Origin: Caldisericia bacterium
GTDB taxonomy: Bacteria > Caldisericota > Caldisericia > JAAYUI01
Reading direction: 5' to 3'
DNA length: 64,000 bases
Assembly (NCBI GenBank): GCA_017999835.1
Contig: JAGNLA010000007.1
Coordinates: forward strand, 46,582-110,581
Shown here: positions 1 to 11,000 of the stretch, piece after piece
Numbering within the stretch: the stretch's first letter is position 1
Layout: each line of letters begins with the position of its first letter
The notes under the pieces: model-generated
Databases searched by the model: none
Told to the model about the DNA's origin: nothing
What the model saw: only the letters and a program-made list of their open reading frames with translations
Translations under genes and position numbers: made by a program

Positions 1-1038
1 ACTTCAAGTTTGGGCTATGCCAAAGTGGTGTTGAGAGGATCAAAAAAATACATGGACGAAATAACCCCGGAATCTGTCAAGGCTTACATTGACCTCCTTG
101 GCAAGAAACCAGGTTCGTTTCAGGCTGAGTTAAGAATCGATTTTCCTGAGTCGGTCATTCTCAACAGCAAGACCCCAGAGGTTGTGACTGTAACCTTGCA
201 ACAGATTTCATCGAAGGAACTTCCAATAACCTGGAAATTCACAAACCAATCCGAATTGTCGGTTGTGGCCAAGAATCCAATTTTTAATCCGCAGAAATTA
301 ACCATTACAGGCCCAGACTCCGAGATACAAAAATTTTCAAAGGCTCTTGTGACCATTGACATGAGTATGGTAAAAGAAGGTGGTTACAGGCTAAAACTTC
401 CGTACAGTCTCATAGATCTTTCCGACATTTCATACACTCCTGACCAAGCAGAGACAATGGGTGTCAGTTCTGCGTTCTCAACAATTGATGTTGAGATGCA
501 AATAGATAGGCCGATAAGATCCAGGACCATCTCTGTCCAGGCAAAAACAACCGGAAATCTTCCTTCGGACAGACTGCTTGTCTCCCTTGAGATTGAACCT
601 CGCAGCATCAATATCAGTGGTGATTTTGAAACGCTCAACAAAATAGGCAGGTTTATCAGCACCAATGCTATCAACCTAAATGGAATAGTGGTTGATACGG
701 AGATGATGGTTGGCTTGAATCTCCCCAAGGGCATAACCTCGGAGACCAAACAAGTTAAGGTGCTGGTAAAGGTCGAACAAATCGTTAGGAAAAAAATATC
801 TGTTTCAATTGATAACATCGACAATCCTGACAATCTTGAGTACGATCTACCCTTGACGATTACAGAGGCAATTATTGAAGGCCCTGCATCGGTGATAAAC
901 GATATCTACCTTGCATCAGGTACGATCAGTCTTAAAGGTTTGGCACCGGGAACCCACACTGTTCCAGTCAAAATATCAGGCATCCCTAATGATGCAACGA
1001 TATTTAAGGGAACAAATGTGGAAGTGACGATAAAATGA
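1..1038 (+). CDS. YbbR-like domain protein (5' end outside window)
   Basis: This is the C-terminal part of a YbbR-repeat protein. The frame is open from base 1 (codons T-S-S precede the first possible TTG at 10), so the true start lies upstream. The visible 345 residues carry at least three YbbR-type repeats. Each has a V-x-V-x-G core followed by a run on the pattern I..V.A.IDL and a closing hydrophobic strand; the first is near residues 5-65 and the others near 170-260 and 270-342. YbbR proteins are usually anchored by one N-terminal membrane helix, encoded here off-window, and often follow the diadenylate cyclase gene disA (family knowledge, not visible here). The stop overlaps the next start by 4 bases (ATGA), so the genes are probably co-transcribed. 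The exact role of the family is unsettled. Confidence 0.8.
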   Translation, partial: TSSLGYAKVVLRGSKKYMDEITPESVKAYIDLLGKKPGSFQAELRIDFPESVILNSKTPEVVTVTLQQISSKELPITWKFTNQSELSVVAKNPIFNPQKLTITGPDSEIQKFSKALVTIDMSMVKEGGYRLKLPYSLIDLSDISYTPDQAETMGVSSAFSTIDVEMQIDRPIRSRTISVQAKTTGNLPSDRLLVSLEIEPRSINISGDFETLNKIGRFISTNAINLNGIVVDTEMMVGLNLPKGITSETKQVKVLVKVEQIVRKKISVSIDNIDNPDNLEYDLPLTITEAIIEGPASVINDIYLASGTISLKGLAPGTHTVPVKISGIPNDATIFKGTNVEVTIK

Positions 1039-2555
1039 GTCTTCTTGTGACCGCCAGACACGTCTGGGGCAAAGAAGAACAGATTGATTCTTTACTTGTT
1101 GAGAATGGGTTAATTGTCGCAATTGGCCAAAAAACAGATCTTATGAACCATGCAAGTCGGATTGATGAATATCCGGACAGCATTATCCTCCCAGGCTTCT
1201 GTGATGCCCACCTCCATCTCGCATGGCTGGGCGAAAATCTTACTGGTTGCGACCTTCGTACATGTGTGTCTTCAAAAGATTTCATAGACACTCTCAAAAA
1301 CTGGGAACAGACACATAAAAACGATAAGACAATCTGTGGTTACGGTTGGGATGAGCGTAATTGGAGCGATCCAACGAAGGTTACAGCAAAGCTTATCGAT
1401 CAGGCAATTTCGGACAAGCCGGTTTTTCTGGTCAAGGTTGATGGACATTCATTTGCAGCAAACAGCGCAATGATGACAAAACTTGGCATCGACAAGGAGA
1501 TGGCCGATCCTCAGGGTGGAAGATTTGATCGCCACCAGGATGGAACACCGACAGGTCTTATGTTCGATAAGGCCTCGGATGTGTATTACCGACAAGAAGG
1601 AAAACAAAGCAAGGAAAAAGAGTTCAAAGTTGCATTTGCGCATCTTCTCTCATATGGCATTACCTCTTGTAGATCATTTGGAAGCCTGGACAATTTTATA
1701 GAGCTTGGAAGAATGGCGCAGTCGCCTGAAGGGCTACCGTTGAGAGTGTGTGCTTGTATTCCCTACCAGGACATAAATTGGGTTAAGGATTTGCGGCTTC
1801 AGTCAAATCTTGGCAGTGAATATTTTTGGGTAGGACAAATAAAGATGTTTGCCGACGGTTCCCTGGGTTCTTCCACTGCCTTGGTTTCCAGGCCATATCC
1901 TGATGGAACTTACGGGATCGAGGTTATGACTGTCAAAGAAATGGCTGAAGTGGCAAAGATTGCTCATGAGTCGAAGCTTGGCATAGCCATTCACACCATT
2001 GGTGACGTATCAGCTGAAAATGTTGCACGAGTTATGAAAACCACCAATTACATGGACACAATTGAACATCTCCAATGTGCCTCTCAAGACACAATCAAGG
2101 AAATCGCCAGGTGCGAGACGCCAGTAGTAACAAACCCATGTCACATTCCAATGGATGTCGAGGCTATCTCGACTCAATGGAAGGAAATCTCATATATGGC
2201 TTACCCAATTGGTTCACTTATCAATGCTGGCGTGCCTGTTGGTTTTGGCTCTGACGCACCTGTTGCAACCGTTAATCCATTCTACGCTATTGCCTGTGCC
2301 ACAACCCGAAGAGGCCAGTCAACAAAACAGATAAATCCGAGAGAGGCAATAAGTTTTTCTACGGCTTTGAAAATAGCAACCGAGAAGTCGGCAAAGATTA
2401 TTGGCGGCCCCAGAAGAGGAAGGCTCGAAAATGGTTGGCTTGCCGACCTTGCAATTGCCGATGATTTTCGAGGGCTTGAGCCTTGGGATTGTGCGCATGC
2501 GAAAATCCAGGCTACTTATGTTGGTGGAGAGGTTGCATGGCGGGCACAGCACTGA
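1035..2555 (+). CDS. YtcJ-like metal-dependent amidohydrolase
   Basis: Amidohydrolase-superfamily enzyme of the YtcJ / amidohydrolase-3 type, 506 residues and so of full family length. The first metal-binding HxH is at H59/H61 (DAHLH). The family-typical FADGSLGSSTA segment, a later AIHTIGD motif and the metal-ligand FGSDAPV near the C-terminus are all present. It probably hydrolyses an amide or related C-N bond; the substrate cannot be read from sequence. There is no signal peptide, so it is expected in the cytoplasm. The ATG overlaps the YbbR stop by 4 bases, and a GGAAGTGA stretch upstream can serve as ribosome binding site. Its 3' end overlaps thiN by 19 bases. Confidence in the family is high and in the reaction low. 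Confidence 0.85.
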   Translation: MSLLVTARHVWGKEEQIDSLLVENGLIVAIGQKTDLMNHASRIDEYPDSIILPGFCDAHLHLAWLGENLTGCDLRTCVSSKDFIDTLKNWEQTHKNDKTICGYGWDERNWSDPTKVTAKLIDQAISDKPVFLVKVDGHSFAANSAMMTKLGIDKEMADPQGGRFDRHQDGTPTGLMFDKASDVYYRQEGKQSKEKEFKVAFAHLLSYGITSCRSFGSLDNFIELGRMAQSPEGLPLRVCACIPYQDINWVKDLRLQSNLGSEYFWVGQIKMFADGSLGSSTALVSRPYPDGTYGIEVMTVKEMAEVAKIAHESKLGIAIHTIGDVSAENVARVMKTTNYMDTIEHLQCASQDTIKEIARCETPVVTNPCHIPMDVEAISTQWKEISYMAYPIGSLINAGVPVGFGSDAPVATVNPFYAIACATTRRGQSTKQINPREAISFSTALKIATEKSAKIIGGPRRGRLENGWLADLAIADDFRGLEPWDCAHAKIQATYVGGEVAWRAQH

Positions 2556-3163
2556 TAGTGCTTGCCGGTGATGTAACAAAAAAAGACTTTGAAACAGTTA
2601 GCAGTTGGAATTTAGCTGTGGCTGTGGATGCCGGAATGGCTCATTTTCTAAGCTTTGGACTCAAACCAGACATATTGCTTGGTGATTTTGATTCTATACA
2701 AAATTCGGCTCTGGAATTTGCCAAATCAAACAACATCGAAATTGTCACTCATCCTGCAAGAAAAGACAAATCAGATGGAGAGCTTGCGCTAGAATATGTC
2801 AGCCAAAATGGTTTCTCCAGGGCGATATTGCTTGGAGTAAATGGCGGCCAGAGGCCTGACCACATAGCATTCAACCTGGCGCTCTTTCATCTTGAGCAGT
2901 CACTTGGGTTGGAAATAAAGGCGATATCGCAAGGATTTGAGATTTTCTCAGTCAATGGATTCAAAAAGATTGAATCAAAACCAGATGTGAATGTTTCTGT
3001 CATGGCTTTTGAAAGTGATATCCATGTAAAACTTTCAGGGTTGGATTATCCTCTGGATGGATTGTTGCGACGAGGCTCAACCCTTGGGCTGAGCAACGTC
3101 GCATTGGGTGACTTCACAGTTGAAACCAGCGGCAAGGCGCTGGTTTTTGTTCAGAGATATTAA
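2537..3163 (+). CDS. thiN: Thiamine pyrophosphokinase
   Basis: Transfers pyrophosphate from ATP to thiamine to make thiamine pyrophosphate in the cytoplasm. At 208 residues it has the usual length. Diagnostic motifs are visible: AVDAGMAHFL followed by LLGDFDS (Mg/ATP-binding acidic residues), then RKDKSDGELAL, corresponding to the K-D-x-T/S-D motif, and GVNGGQRPDH. I chose ATG 2537 over the upstream open frame at 2483 because the protein then starts just before the first strand (ALIVLAGD) and is preceded by GGTGGAGAGG. This start still overlaps the amidohydrolase gene by 19 bases, so translational coupling is likely. No TPP riboswitch is visible upstream. The gene ends 5 bases from the convergent gene at 3169. 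Confidence 0.9.
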   Translation: MAGTALIVLAGDVTKKDFETVSSWNLAVAVDAGMAHFLSFGLKPDILLGDFDSIQNSALEFAKSNNIEIVTHPARKDKSDGELALEYVSQNGFSRAILLGVNGGQRPDHIAFNLALFHLEQSLGLEIKAISQGFEIFSVNGFKKIESKPDVNVSVMAFESDIHVKLSGLDYPLDGLLRRGSTLGLSNVALGDFTVETSGKALVFVQRY

Positions 3164-3168
3164 AGAAA

Positions 3169-4350
3169 CTATCTACCCAGTTTTTTCCAAACTTTGGTCA
3201 GTTTTTCTATCATGAAATCGATGTCCTGCTTTGTGTGAATAGCAGTCACGTTTGCTCTCAGTCTTGCGGTGTTTGGTGGGACAGCCGGTGGAAGGATGGG
3301 CATGATGAACACGCCTTCTTCAAACAGCAGCCTGGTGGTTTCAAGCGTTGGCTCTTCCTCATGGAGGATGATTGGAACAATGGCTGTTTCAGAGTTACCA
3401 GTCTCAAATCCTGCCTGACGGAGTGACTTGATGTAGTAGGCGATGTTTTCCTGAAGGTTGTGAAGTCTCCACTGTTCTTCCTCAAGTACATCGAAGGCGA
3501 CTTTTGCAGAAGCTGCAGTTGCAGGTGTAAGTGCAGCTGAGAAAACAAACGCACGGGCATTGTAACGGATAAAATCGATGATGTCCTGTTTTGCAGCTAT
3601 GTATCCGCCTGTTGCGGGGATGGTTTTTGAAAGAGTGCCCATTTGAATGTCAATGCCGTCTTCAAGCCCGAAATGTTCCAAGATTCCGTGGCCTGTTTTT
3701 CCGAGCACACCGAGTGAGTGGGCTTCATCGACCATTAAGAGGGCATTGTACTTCTTTGCAAGCTTAATAATTTGTGGCAGTGGAGTGATGTCGCCGTCCA
3801 TCGAGAATACTGAATCAACAACGATGAATTTTCCGACTGCTGTTGATTTTTTGAGCATCGATTCGAGATCGTCCAAATCGTTGTGTTTGAATCGGCTGAA
3901 CCTTGCCCTCGAGAGCAAACAGCCGTCGTATATTGAAGCGTGGACGATGTTGTCAGCAAAAATCTCATCGCCATGACCGCAAAGGGTGGAAATTGTGGTG
4001 AGGTTTGTCACATAACCAGACGAAAACGCGATTGCATCGTCAGTATTTTTGTACTCAGCTATGCGTTTTTCAAGTTCAACGTGGAGTGAAGTTGTTCCTG
4101 CAAGCACCCTTACGCCGTGTGTGCCTGAGCCGTATTTGTCGATAGCTTCTTTTGCTGCTTTGTCGATTTTTTCATGGCCGATAAGGCCAAGGTATGAATA
4201 GGTTGTGAAATTAAGATAACGTTTCCCGCCAATGATTACATATTGATTGTCGTTTGCCTGGATTTCGCGAAGATAGAACTGATGGTTAGCTACATCCAGA
4301 CTTCTTTTTCGATCCAAAAATGTTTGAATTCTGTTTTCAAATCCGTTCAT
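3169..4350 (-). CDS. PLP-dependent alpha-oxoamine synthase family enzyme (BioF/Kbl-like)
   Basis: Fold-type I PLP enzyme of the alpha-oxoamine synthase group, which condenses an amino acid with an acyl-CoA and loses CO2. It has 393 residues. The family hallmarks are GSGTHGVRVLAGT, the DSVFSMDGD segment, the PLP-binding VDEAHS and the Schiff-base lysine in GTLSKT followed by GGY. Candidate reactions include 8-amino-7-oxononanoate synthase, serine palmitoyltransferase-like and glycine C-acetyltransferase. The window has a much clearer Kbl at 49591-50841, so this paralogue probably uses another acyl-CoA. No biotin genes are nearby. The ATG has a strong site (AAAGGAGGT). It follows rsmG by 60 bases on the same strand and may be the last gene of the long minus-strand operon, or have its own promoter. 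Confidence 0.8.
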   Translation of the reverse strand: MNGFENRIQTFLDRKRSLDVANHQFYLREIQANDNQYVIIGGKRYLNFTTYSYLGLIGHEKIDKAAKEAIDKYGSGTHGVRVLAGTTSLHVELEKRIAEYKNTDDAIAFSSGYVTNLTTISTLCGHGDEIFADNIVHASIYDGCLLSRARFSRFKHNDLDDLESMLKKSTAVGKFIVVDSVFSMDGDITPLPQIIKLAKKYNALLMVDEAHSLGVLGKTGHGILEHFGLEDGIDIQMGTLSKTIPATGGYIAAKQDIIDFIRYNARAFVFSAALTPATAASAKVAFDVLEEEQWRLHNLQENIAYYIKSLRQAGFETGNSETAIVPIILHEEEPTLETTRLLFEEGVFIMPILPPAVPPNTARLRANVTAIHTKQDIDFMIEKLTKVWKKLGR

Positions 4351-4410
4351 ATACCTCCTTTGTCTATGTCCTTGACTTAAACACTAGGAGTGTAATGAAA
4401 AGACCGTCAA

Positions 4411-5076
4411 TTACAAGCGTATGAGTTCGACCAGAAATCTTTCCAGTTGCCATAATGGGATTTTATAAGGATAGGTTTTGGACAGCTCAAATCCTGATCT
4501 TCGCAGTTGTTTGAGCATAGATGGCAATTCTGCCACTTCATCCCTACTCTTCCACAGCAGCAACGTGCCATATTTTTTAAGATAAGGTTTAGCATAATCC
4601 AAAAGCATGGTTATGTTGCCAACAGCTCTGGCGGTGGCAACATCGAAATATCCTATAAATTCTGGGTTGTCTTTTATTATGTTTTCTGCCCTGTCATTGA
4701 TGACTATTGTTTCAGTTAATCCTAGTCTGATAATCAATTCCTTCAAAAACCCAGCTTTTTTGCCAATAGACTCGATGGCTGTAAGTTTCAGGTGAGGGAA
4801 TGCAATTTTTAATGCAAAACCAGGCAGCCCTGGACCGGAGCCGATGTCAACCAGCGATGTTATCTGGTTGAAGTCAACGGCTAGTCTTGCAGCCAGACTG
4901 TCACAAAAATGTTTTGAAATTACTTCATCCGGATTTGTGATAGCCGTGAGATTGAATTTTTCATTTGTTTCCAGTAGGAACTTGCAGTATGTCTCAAACT
5001 GCCCTGCCTGCAAATCAGAAAGGGCGATGCCGTAAAGCATCGCCCCCTTTTTCATTTGTTCTTTGTCAAACGTCAC
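4411..5076 (-). CDS. rsmG: 16S rRNA (guanine-527-N7) methyltransferase
   Basis: SAM-dependent methyltransferase (RsmG/GidB) that modifies G527 of 16S rRNA. The 221-residue length is normal. Motifs: NLTAI near the N-terminus, the SAM-binding DIGSGPGLPG, ESIGKKAGFL, and ARAVGNI in the C-terminal half. The GTG start at 5076 overlaps the stop of the upstream giant protease gene as GTGA. An internal ATG at 5055 (MKKGAM) is an alternative but would remove part of the first helix. It is odd for rsmG to sit at the tail of an operon of secreted and signalling proteins; it usually lies with mnmG or parA. Confidence 0.92.
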   Translation of the reverse strand: MTFDKEQMKKGAMLYGIALSDLQAGQFETYCKFLLETNEKFNLTAITNPDEVISKHFCDSLAARLAVDFNQITSLVDIGSGPGLPGFALKIAFPHLKLTAIESIGKKAGFLKELIIRLGLTETIVINDRAENIIKDNPEFIGYFDVATARAVGNITMLLDYAKPYLKKYGTLLLWKSRDEVAELPSMLKQLRRSGFELSKTYPYKIPLWQLERFLVELIRL

Positions 5077-8000
5077 TGTCTTGCGACCATCCTTATCATA
5101 TCTCCATCAACAATGAGCTGGCATGAAAGGAAGGATGCTACGACGTCTATTGGTACAGTCAAACCGCCATCTTTTGTTTTTTCCACTGTCATGCCCAGGC
5201 TCACCTTGAAGGTGTCTTCGCCTAACATCAGTGTAGCATAATTCTTTCCAGCTTCAAACCCAAGCTGTCTGGTGCCGAAGTTGTAGAAAACTGTTGAGTC
5301 GTCCTTGGCTCTTGTGCCTGAGAGCGGAATGAGATCAGCAAAGTCTTTTGTCGACATGGTATAGCTGTTTTCTATCTTTGCTGGCGCTCTTGAAAGTCTG
5401 ATGAGCTTTGATGCGTTTCTGGCTACAAGATTCCCTGGCACAAATGAGCAGTTTACCTGTTTGATGATGACTGGGATAACAATTTCACCTGTTCCAATCG
5501 AGCTTTCAACAGCGAGAGTGATTGATTTTGGAATCTCGCCTTTTGAAATATCAAGTGAAACTTTCACTAATCCAGCGTTGTTTTTGATAGTTTCTCCAGT
5601 GATCTTGATGTTTTTGTTTTCGCATGTGATTTTTGCTTCAAGATTGCCGGAACCTGTGTTTGTGACGGTGAACCATGTTGAGATTGTTTGTTCTGTGGAG
5701 AAACCTTCAAGAATCGGTTTCTCAGGGTAGATTGTGAGATTTGTGGAAGATTCCGTTGCGCTGACTATGAACACCCTGTCGTGGGCGTACTCAAAGATTG
5801 CTATTTTGCCGTTTTTTACAGCCATGTCATAAGGCTGGAGCAGATCAAACGGATTCTGAGCATAGGCCTCAAGTGATGATGGTGTTGTGTAGAGTGCCTC
5901 TCTGCCAAGGTTGTTGATGAATGTTCCTTCGTGGTCGAATATGGCTATGCGGGAATTCCTGGTGTCGAGTATCCATACAAAACCTTTGCCGTCTATATTC
6001 ATAATGTACGGGGTTACAAGCTTCCCTGGAGCTTTGCCATATCCACCAAACTCATAAAGGAATTCACCAGTGGTTTTGTCATAAACAAGAACCTTGGACT
6101 GAAGTTTGTCAAGCACAAAGAGCTTTGAGCCGTAAACTTCCAACGAAGAAATGCTTGAAATTTTGCCGTTGCCTGTTCCTCTTGAACCAAACTGTCTCTT
6201 AAACTCAACCTCTGTCGGATCTTTTTCGTCGTCCAGATATGTTGAAATTGCCTTTATCGGTGTGCTTGAGAAGCTGTCTGCCATGAAAATTTCATTGTTT
6301 TCCATGTCAGTGTCATAATCTGCGATGTAGACCGGCTCATCAGTAATGGCTGGAATTGTTCTGATAACGTTGTTTTCCTTGTCCGCGATGACAATGATGT
6401 AGCAATCGCGTCCAGTCAAAATGCCTGAACTGTAACCGCTGTCGGTCTTGAGAAGATCCATATAGCTTATTACATCGTCGTTTTTAGTTTTGAAGATAAG
6501 ATTGTCAATCTTTGCTCCAAGTTGGCTGTATCTGGTCATTGCGTCTCTTGTGTAACATACCAGGTTGCCTTCCAAATCAAAAGCCAACGAATAAGGGGTA
6601 ATGTTTGTTCTGTCGTATGCAACCTGCTTGATAACCGTTGAAAGCTTGAAGTCTTTACCACCACAGGCCAGCAGTGATGCAAATTTCTCATTTGGAAGAT
6701 ACATCACGCCTTTTGTCCAGAATTTACCATTGCTGTCGACTCTGATGTCGGACATGCCGCCTCTTGCGATAAGTCCGCCGTCATCGAGAGTGACTTTATC
6801 AATTCTGTTGAAGCTGGAATCAAGATGTTCGATAGTAACATTGTCAAAATCGTCGGTTATCAACCAGAATGTGCCATCATTGTCACCAACAACATAGGAG
6901 GGGGCCATTGAGAAGAGATCTTCTTCTTCGCTATCTTCGTCGGGATTGTTTTCTTTTTCTTTGAGCAGCGTTCCGGTGCTGTCATACAATCTCAGTGACC
7001 ATTCACCTGAGGAGAACCAGTAGGATGCAGAGCTGAATACGAGAATATTCCCGTTTGGAAGCGTTTGTGTTGAATTTGGAGATTCGAGAATAGATTTCTC
7101 TGAATCAAGGAAGCTGAATTTGTCTATTCTCTTTCCTGACCTGTCGTATTTGAGATAGACTCCATCACTATCGGTAAACACAACCGTGTCATTTGGGCCT
7201 GTCTGAAGTGGGATACTGTAAGTCAAACCATCATCATCAAAGTCTTCCTTCTTGATTAGCTTCCAGTTTGAATCATAGAAGCAAACAATATCGTCGAGTT
7301 TGACAACAAGGCTGTTGTCAGGGAATATAACAAAGCTTTGGCTGCCACGTTCATAATAGTCGGCTCTTGGGTGGAACAGATAGCTCCACGATGCCTCAAG
7401 GTCGTCGGATGCTGTTGATGGGAAACCAAGACATTTTACAAACTTGCCGTCGTTTGTCCAAACTTCCAAGCCTCTTGTTGTCCAGATGGTCAGTTCTTTG
7501 CCTAACCAATAGTCAATGACTCTCTCAACTTCTCCTTCAACTGGACCGGCCGAGATGAGCGAAGGTTTTCCATAATCAGTTTCTGATGGATAGTTTGTTG
7601 ATGATTCCTGTTGTTTTGCCTGTGCTGAGATTGGGGTGTACGGCTCATTGTTTGTATCTTTTGGGAAGGTGAGCAGATAAGTCTGTGAGTCGGAGTGAAT
7701 GTCTCCGCCAAAACCGAATTTTAACAAGCCGGTAAAGGGGGCAAAGCACGAACCGTCTTTTTCGGTGATTGGCTTCTCAAGGTCAATTTCTTTTGAGAAA
7801 GAGTTAATGGAAAGTGTTGCCTTGCTTGAGTCTATCTGGCCTGAAACATTCATCGAGCCATTGCCAAATGATATATTTTTGCCATCTTTTACAAACTTGA
7901 GACCGAGCATCCCGAAGGTGTTGGTCATGTTGATGTAGGTGTTCTGGTTGATGGTGTCAGCACCCAGGTATGACGTTGAAGCAGTGTATTTGTCGTTTGC

Positions 8001-11000
8001 AAAAATGGATTTCTTGCCAATTGTTCCTCCGATTGAGGAGACAGGCAGGAATATACAGTTAACGTCGGTTTTTGATATGGAACCATCAGCTTTTTTGAGT
8101 GTTATTGTCAGAGGACTTGGTGCAGGAGTCATGTAAAGGGCGAATCGGCCTTTGCCGTCTGAACGTGTAATCCTTCCACCTGCCATGACCATTGAGTCTG
8201 GGGAGGTTGCTCCGGAAAGCACAAAAGGTTTGTCCGGGAGGATGTCTCCGTCTTTAATGCTGAGGTCTGAGAACGGTTTCTCTGACTGTTGGTCAACTTT
8301 TGTTTCAAACACTCTGATTCGCAATGTTGCCTTGTTGTCTGCTGTGTTTACATCCCCCTCTGCCTTCACAGTAGCTGTGTAGGTGAGAATGCCTGGTGTT
8401 GTCTGCGATGGAATGTCAAACTCGATAGTCTTGCTTGACATCTTTTCGAGCGAGTCAATCTTTTGTGAAGCGTTAAGTTGCTCGACATCGACATCGAGTC
8501 CTGTGAGTTTGGTGTTACCGATGTTTTTTACTGTAACTTGAAGTTTTGCAGATTGCCCTACAGAAATCCTTCCTGGATCTGAATTCATACCCTCAAGGGT
8601 CAGCGATGCATCGGGCTGTGGCCTGAGGTTATATGTAGCGAGATTGAACAGGAGCTGCATGTCTTTGTCGGTTTCGAACTTTGGAAGGTATGAGAAGAAT
8701 ATGTGTTTGGTGTTTGCAGCTACGATGTTTTTACCATCATCAGATTTTGCAAGTATCTGTGCGCCTTTTGCGTTGCTTTCCCACGTTCCTTCAATTGGTG
8801 TGTTGCAGGCGGCAGTGTTGATTGAGATGGTGTCACCTTCGAGTTTTGAAAAAACGGCGTGATCCTTGTTTGCAATCTTGACTGTTGCCTGGCCGCACAC
8901 TTCGTTGTCGTAGTCGATCTGGTCAGAGAAGCCAAATGCTTCAGCAAGCGTTGAGTATGCCGGTCCGTTTGAGGATGTGCCAAGACATCCAAGACCGACA
9001 ATTGTGCCACCACTTGCCTGGAATTCTCCGAGAGCCTTGACAAGCGTTGAAGAATACGGATTGCCAAATCCAGGCGATGCCACAATCAGCGTGTCAACGC
9101 CGAGATTTTTGAAATTTTCATACTTTGCCCCGAAAACAAGATCCCAGTAAGAATCTGAACCTATTTTTGCTATTTCAGCTGGAACCGATGAGTTCTGTTT
9201 AGTCATTTCTTCATATTTTTCTGTGTTGAAAATTTTGTCAGCTTTTGACCTGTTGAACAGATATGAAATCATGATGCCGGCCTTTGCGGTGTCGCCGTTT
9301 GTTATGTTGAGGTCTTTCTCGAATGTGTTGTCCTTTGGATATTGTTCTTTTTCGTCTGCTTTGACCTCGAATTTTATTTTGTGTTTGCTGATATCCATTC
9401 CGTCCATGAAGAAGGTCATTGGTCGATATTCAAAAGTGTCCAAAGATTTGATTTTTCTTGTTTCAACAATTTTGTCATCGAGAAGGAATGACACTTCTAC
9501 GTTATTGACCTTCTTGATTCCATCGTTGTTGACATCTATCAAGAATCTGAGTTTCTCATTTGGTTTCCTGGTATAGAATGTTGTTTTGTTTGTTATGGAG
9601 ATATCGGTATTGGCGCTTCCGAGATAATAGAACCAAACCTCAGATTTGTTTGGCAGATCAATTCTTGCATGCCAGAGAGTTTTTGTTTTTGGCTTGTGTG
9701 TAACTGAATATTGCTTTTCTCCGACCTGCTTAAATTCTGTCTTTTCGACGATCTTGTTGTCGTCATCAAGATCAATAACCCTTAGGCTTCCGACTTTGAG
9801 GTCGGTTTTCATGTTGATGGTGTTTGCGTCAATGTAGGACAGGATTGGTATGCTTACCATACCCTTGGTCATTGGGCAACCCTTGAATTCAATTTCAGGC
9901 TGTCTGTGTGGCGAACCCTCTGGTGTTGAAGGGAGCTTGATTGTAGGATCGCCGAAGAAAACAAAGCAGTAAGTTGTTTTCCCTGACGAAAACCATCCAC
10001 GTTCCGAACCGGTGTATTTTGTAAAGGCATTGACCATTATCTGGCCGAGAGTGTCAGACCAGTTGTGGTAGGCGTTAATGACTTCCTTGGCACATCTGTC
10101 AATTTCCGAGAAAGGTTCGGTTTTTACAACACCTGATTCGACAGACCAGTTTACGCCTGCGTAATTAAGCCTTGTTCCGCCAAAATAGGCAATTGGTCCG
10201 CCTGGTGAGACCATACATGCTTGACCGAATGAAAGACCTTTTGAGTTTGGATATTTGTCGAGCTTGTAGTTGACCACGTCTGCGTCGTACATGCCATTGA
10301 GACAGGCAACGCTGACAAGGATTGGCAATTTTGCTCTTTTTGGGAGCGCCATGACGTCGTCGGATGTTATCTTGCCTGGCTCGGTGATAATTGCATCTCC
10401 ACTGCCGTGTGAATCGACATAAACGAAACCAACTTCGTCTGCAAAGGCTTTTTTCATTGGTTCGGTTTCAAATTTCTTGTCAGTCATGTAGTACTTGTTG
10501 ACTTTGAAATTGTCCACCAGACCGTCGTCAACGAGACTTTGGCAGGCCAGTTCACCTTCGAATCCACCAGAGAACGGGTCACCGCCGCAGAGGTTGATCG
10601 AGTGGAACCAGTCAGCGCTCAGAGCCTTTCTGTAGTCAATTATTTTGCTGACCACAGTTTCTGCTTCCTGTGTGTTTCTGACGGGTAGTCTGCCGACGGC
10701 AAAGTCAGGAACGAAATCGAGGTCGGGTGAAGAATAATAAAGGTCTGACGGTACATATCTGTCAACTTTCATGTATGTATAGCCGTTAATGTAATAGAAT
10801 GATGGCGGTACGAGTGTGCCATCGCCAAGAATTGTTATATAGCCGATTTTTCCAACCTGAGTAAGAAGATATGACCTGATCCTTTTTACAAAGTCGTAGT
10901 CATAGTTTTTCATGTATTCTTTGTCTGACTTGGAGAAATTGGCTGGGCCCCTATCTTCAGGTTCTTCTTTCTGTGGCTCGTATTTCCCTTTCAAATTTTC

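Noticed and set aside
5073-5400. Type IX secretion C-terminal domain on the gingipain-like protein
   Set aside because: The C-terminus reads as a stalk-like domain, without the conserved glycine-rich motifs of type IX sorting signals.
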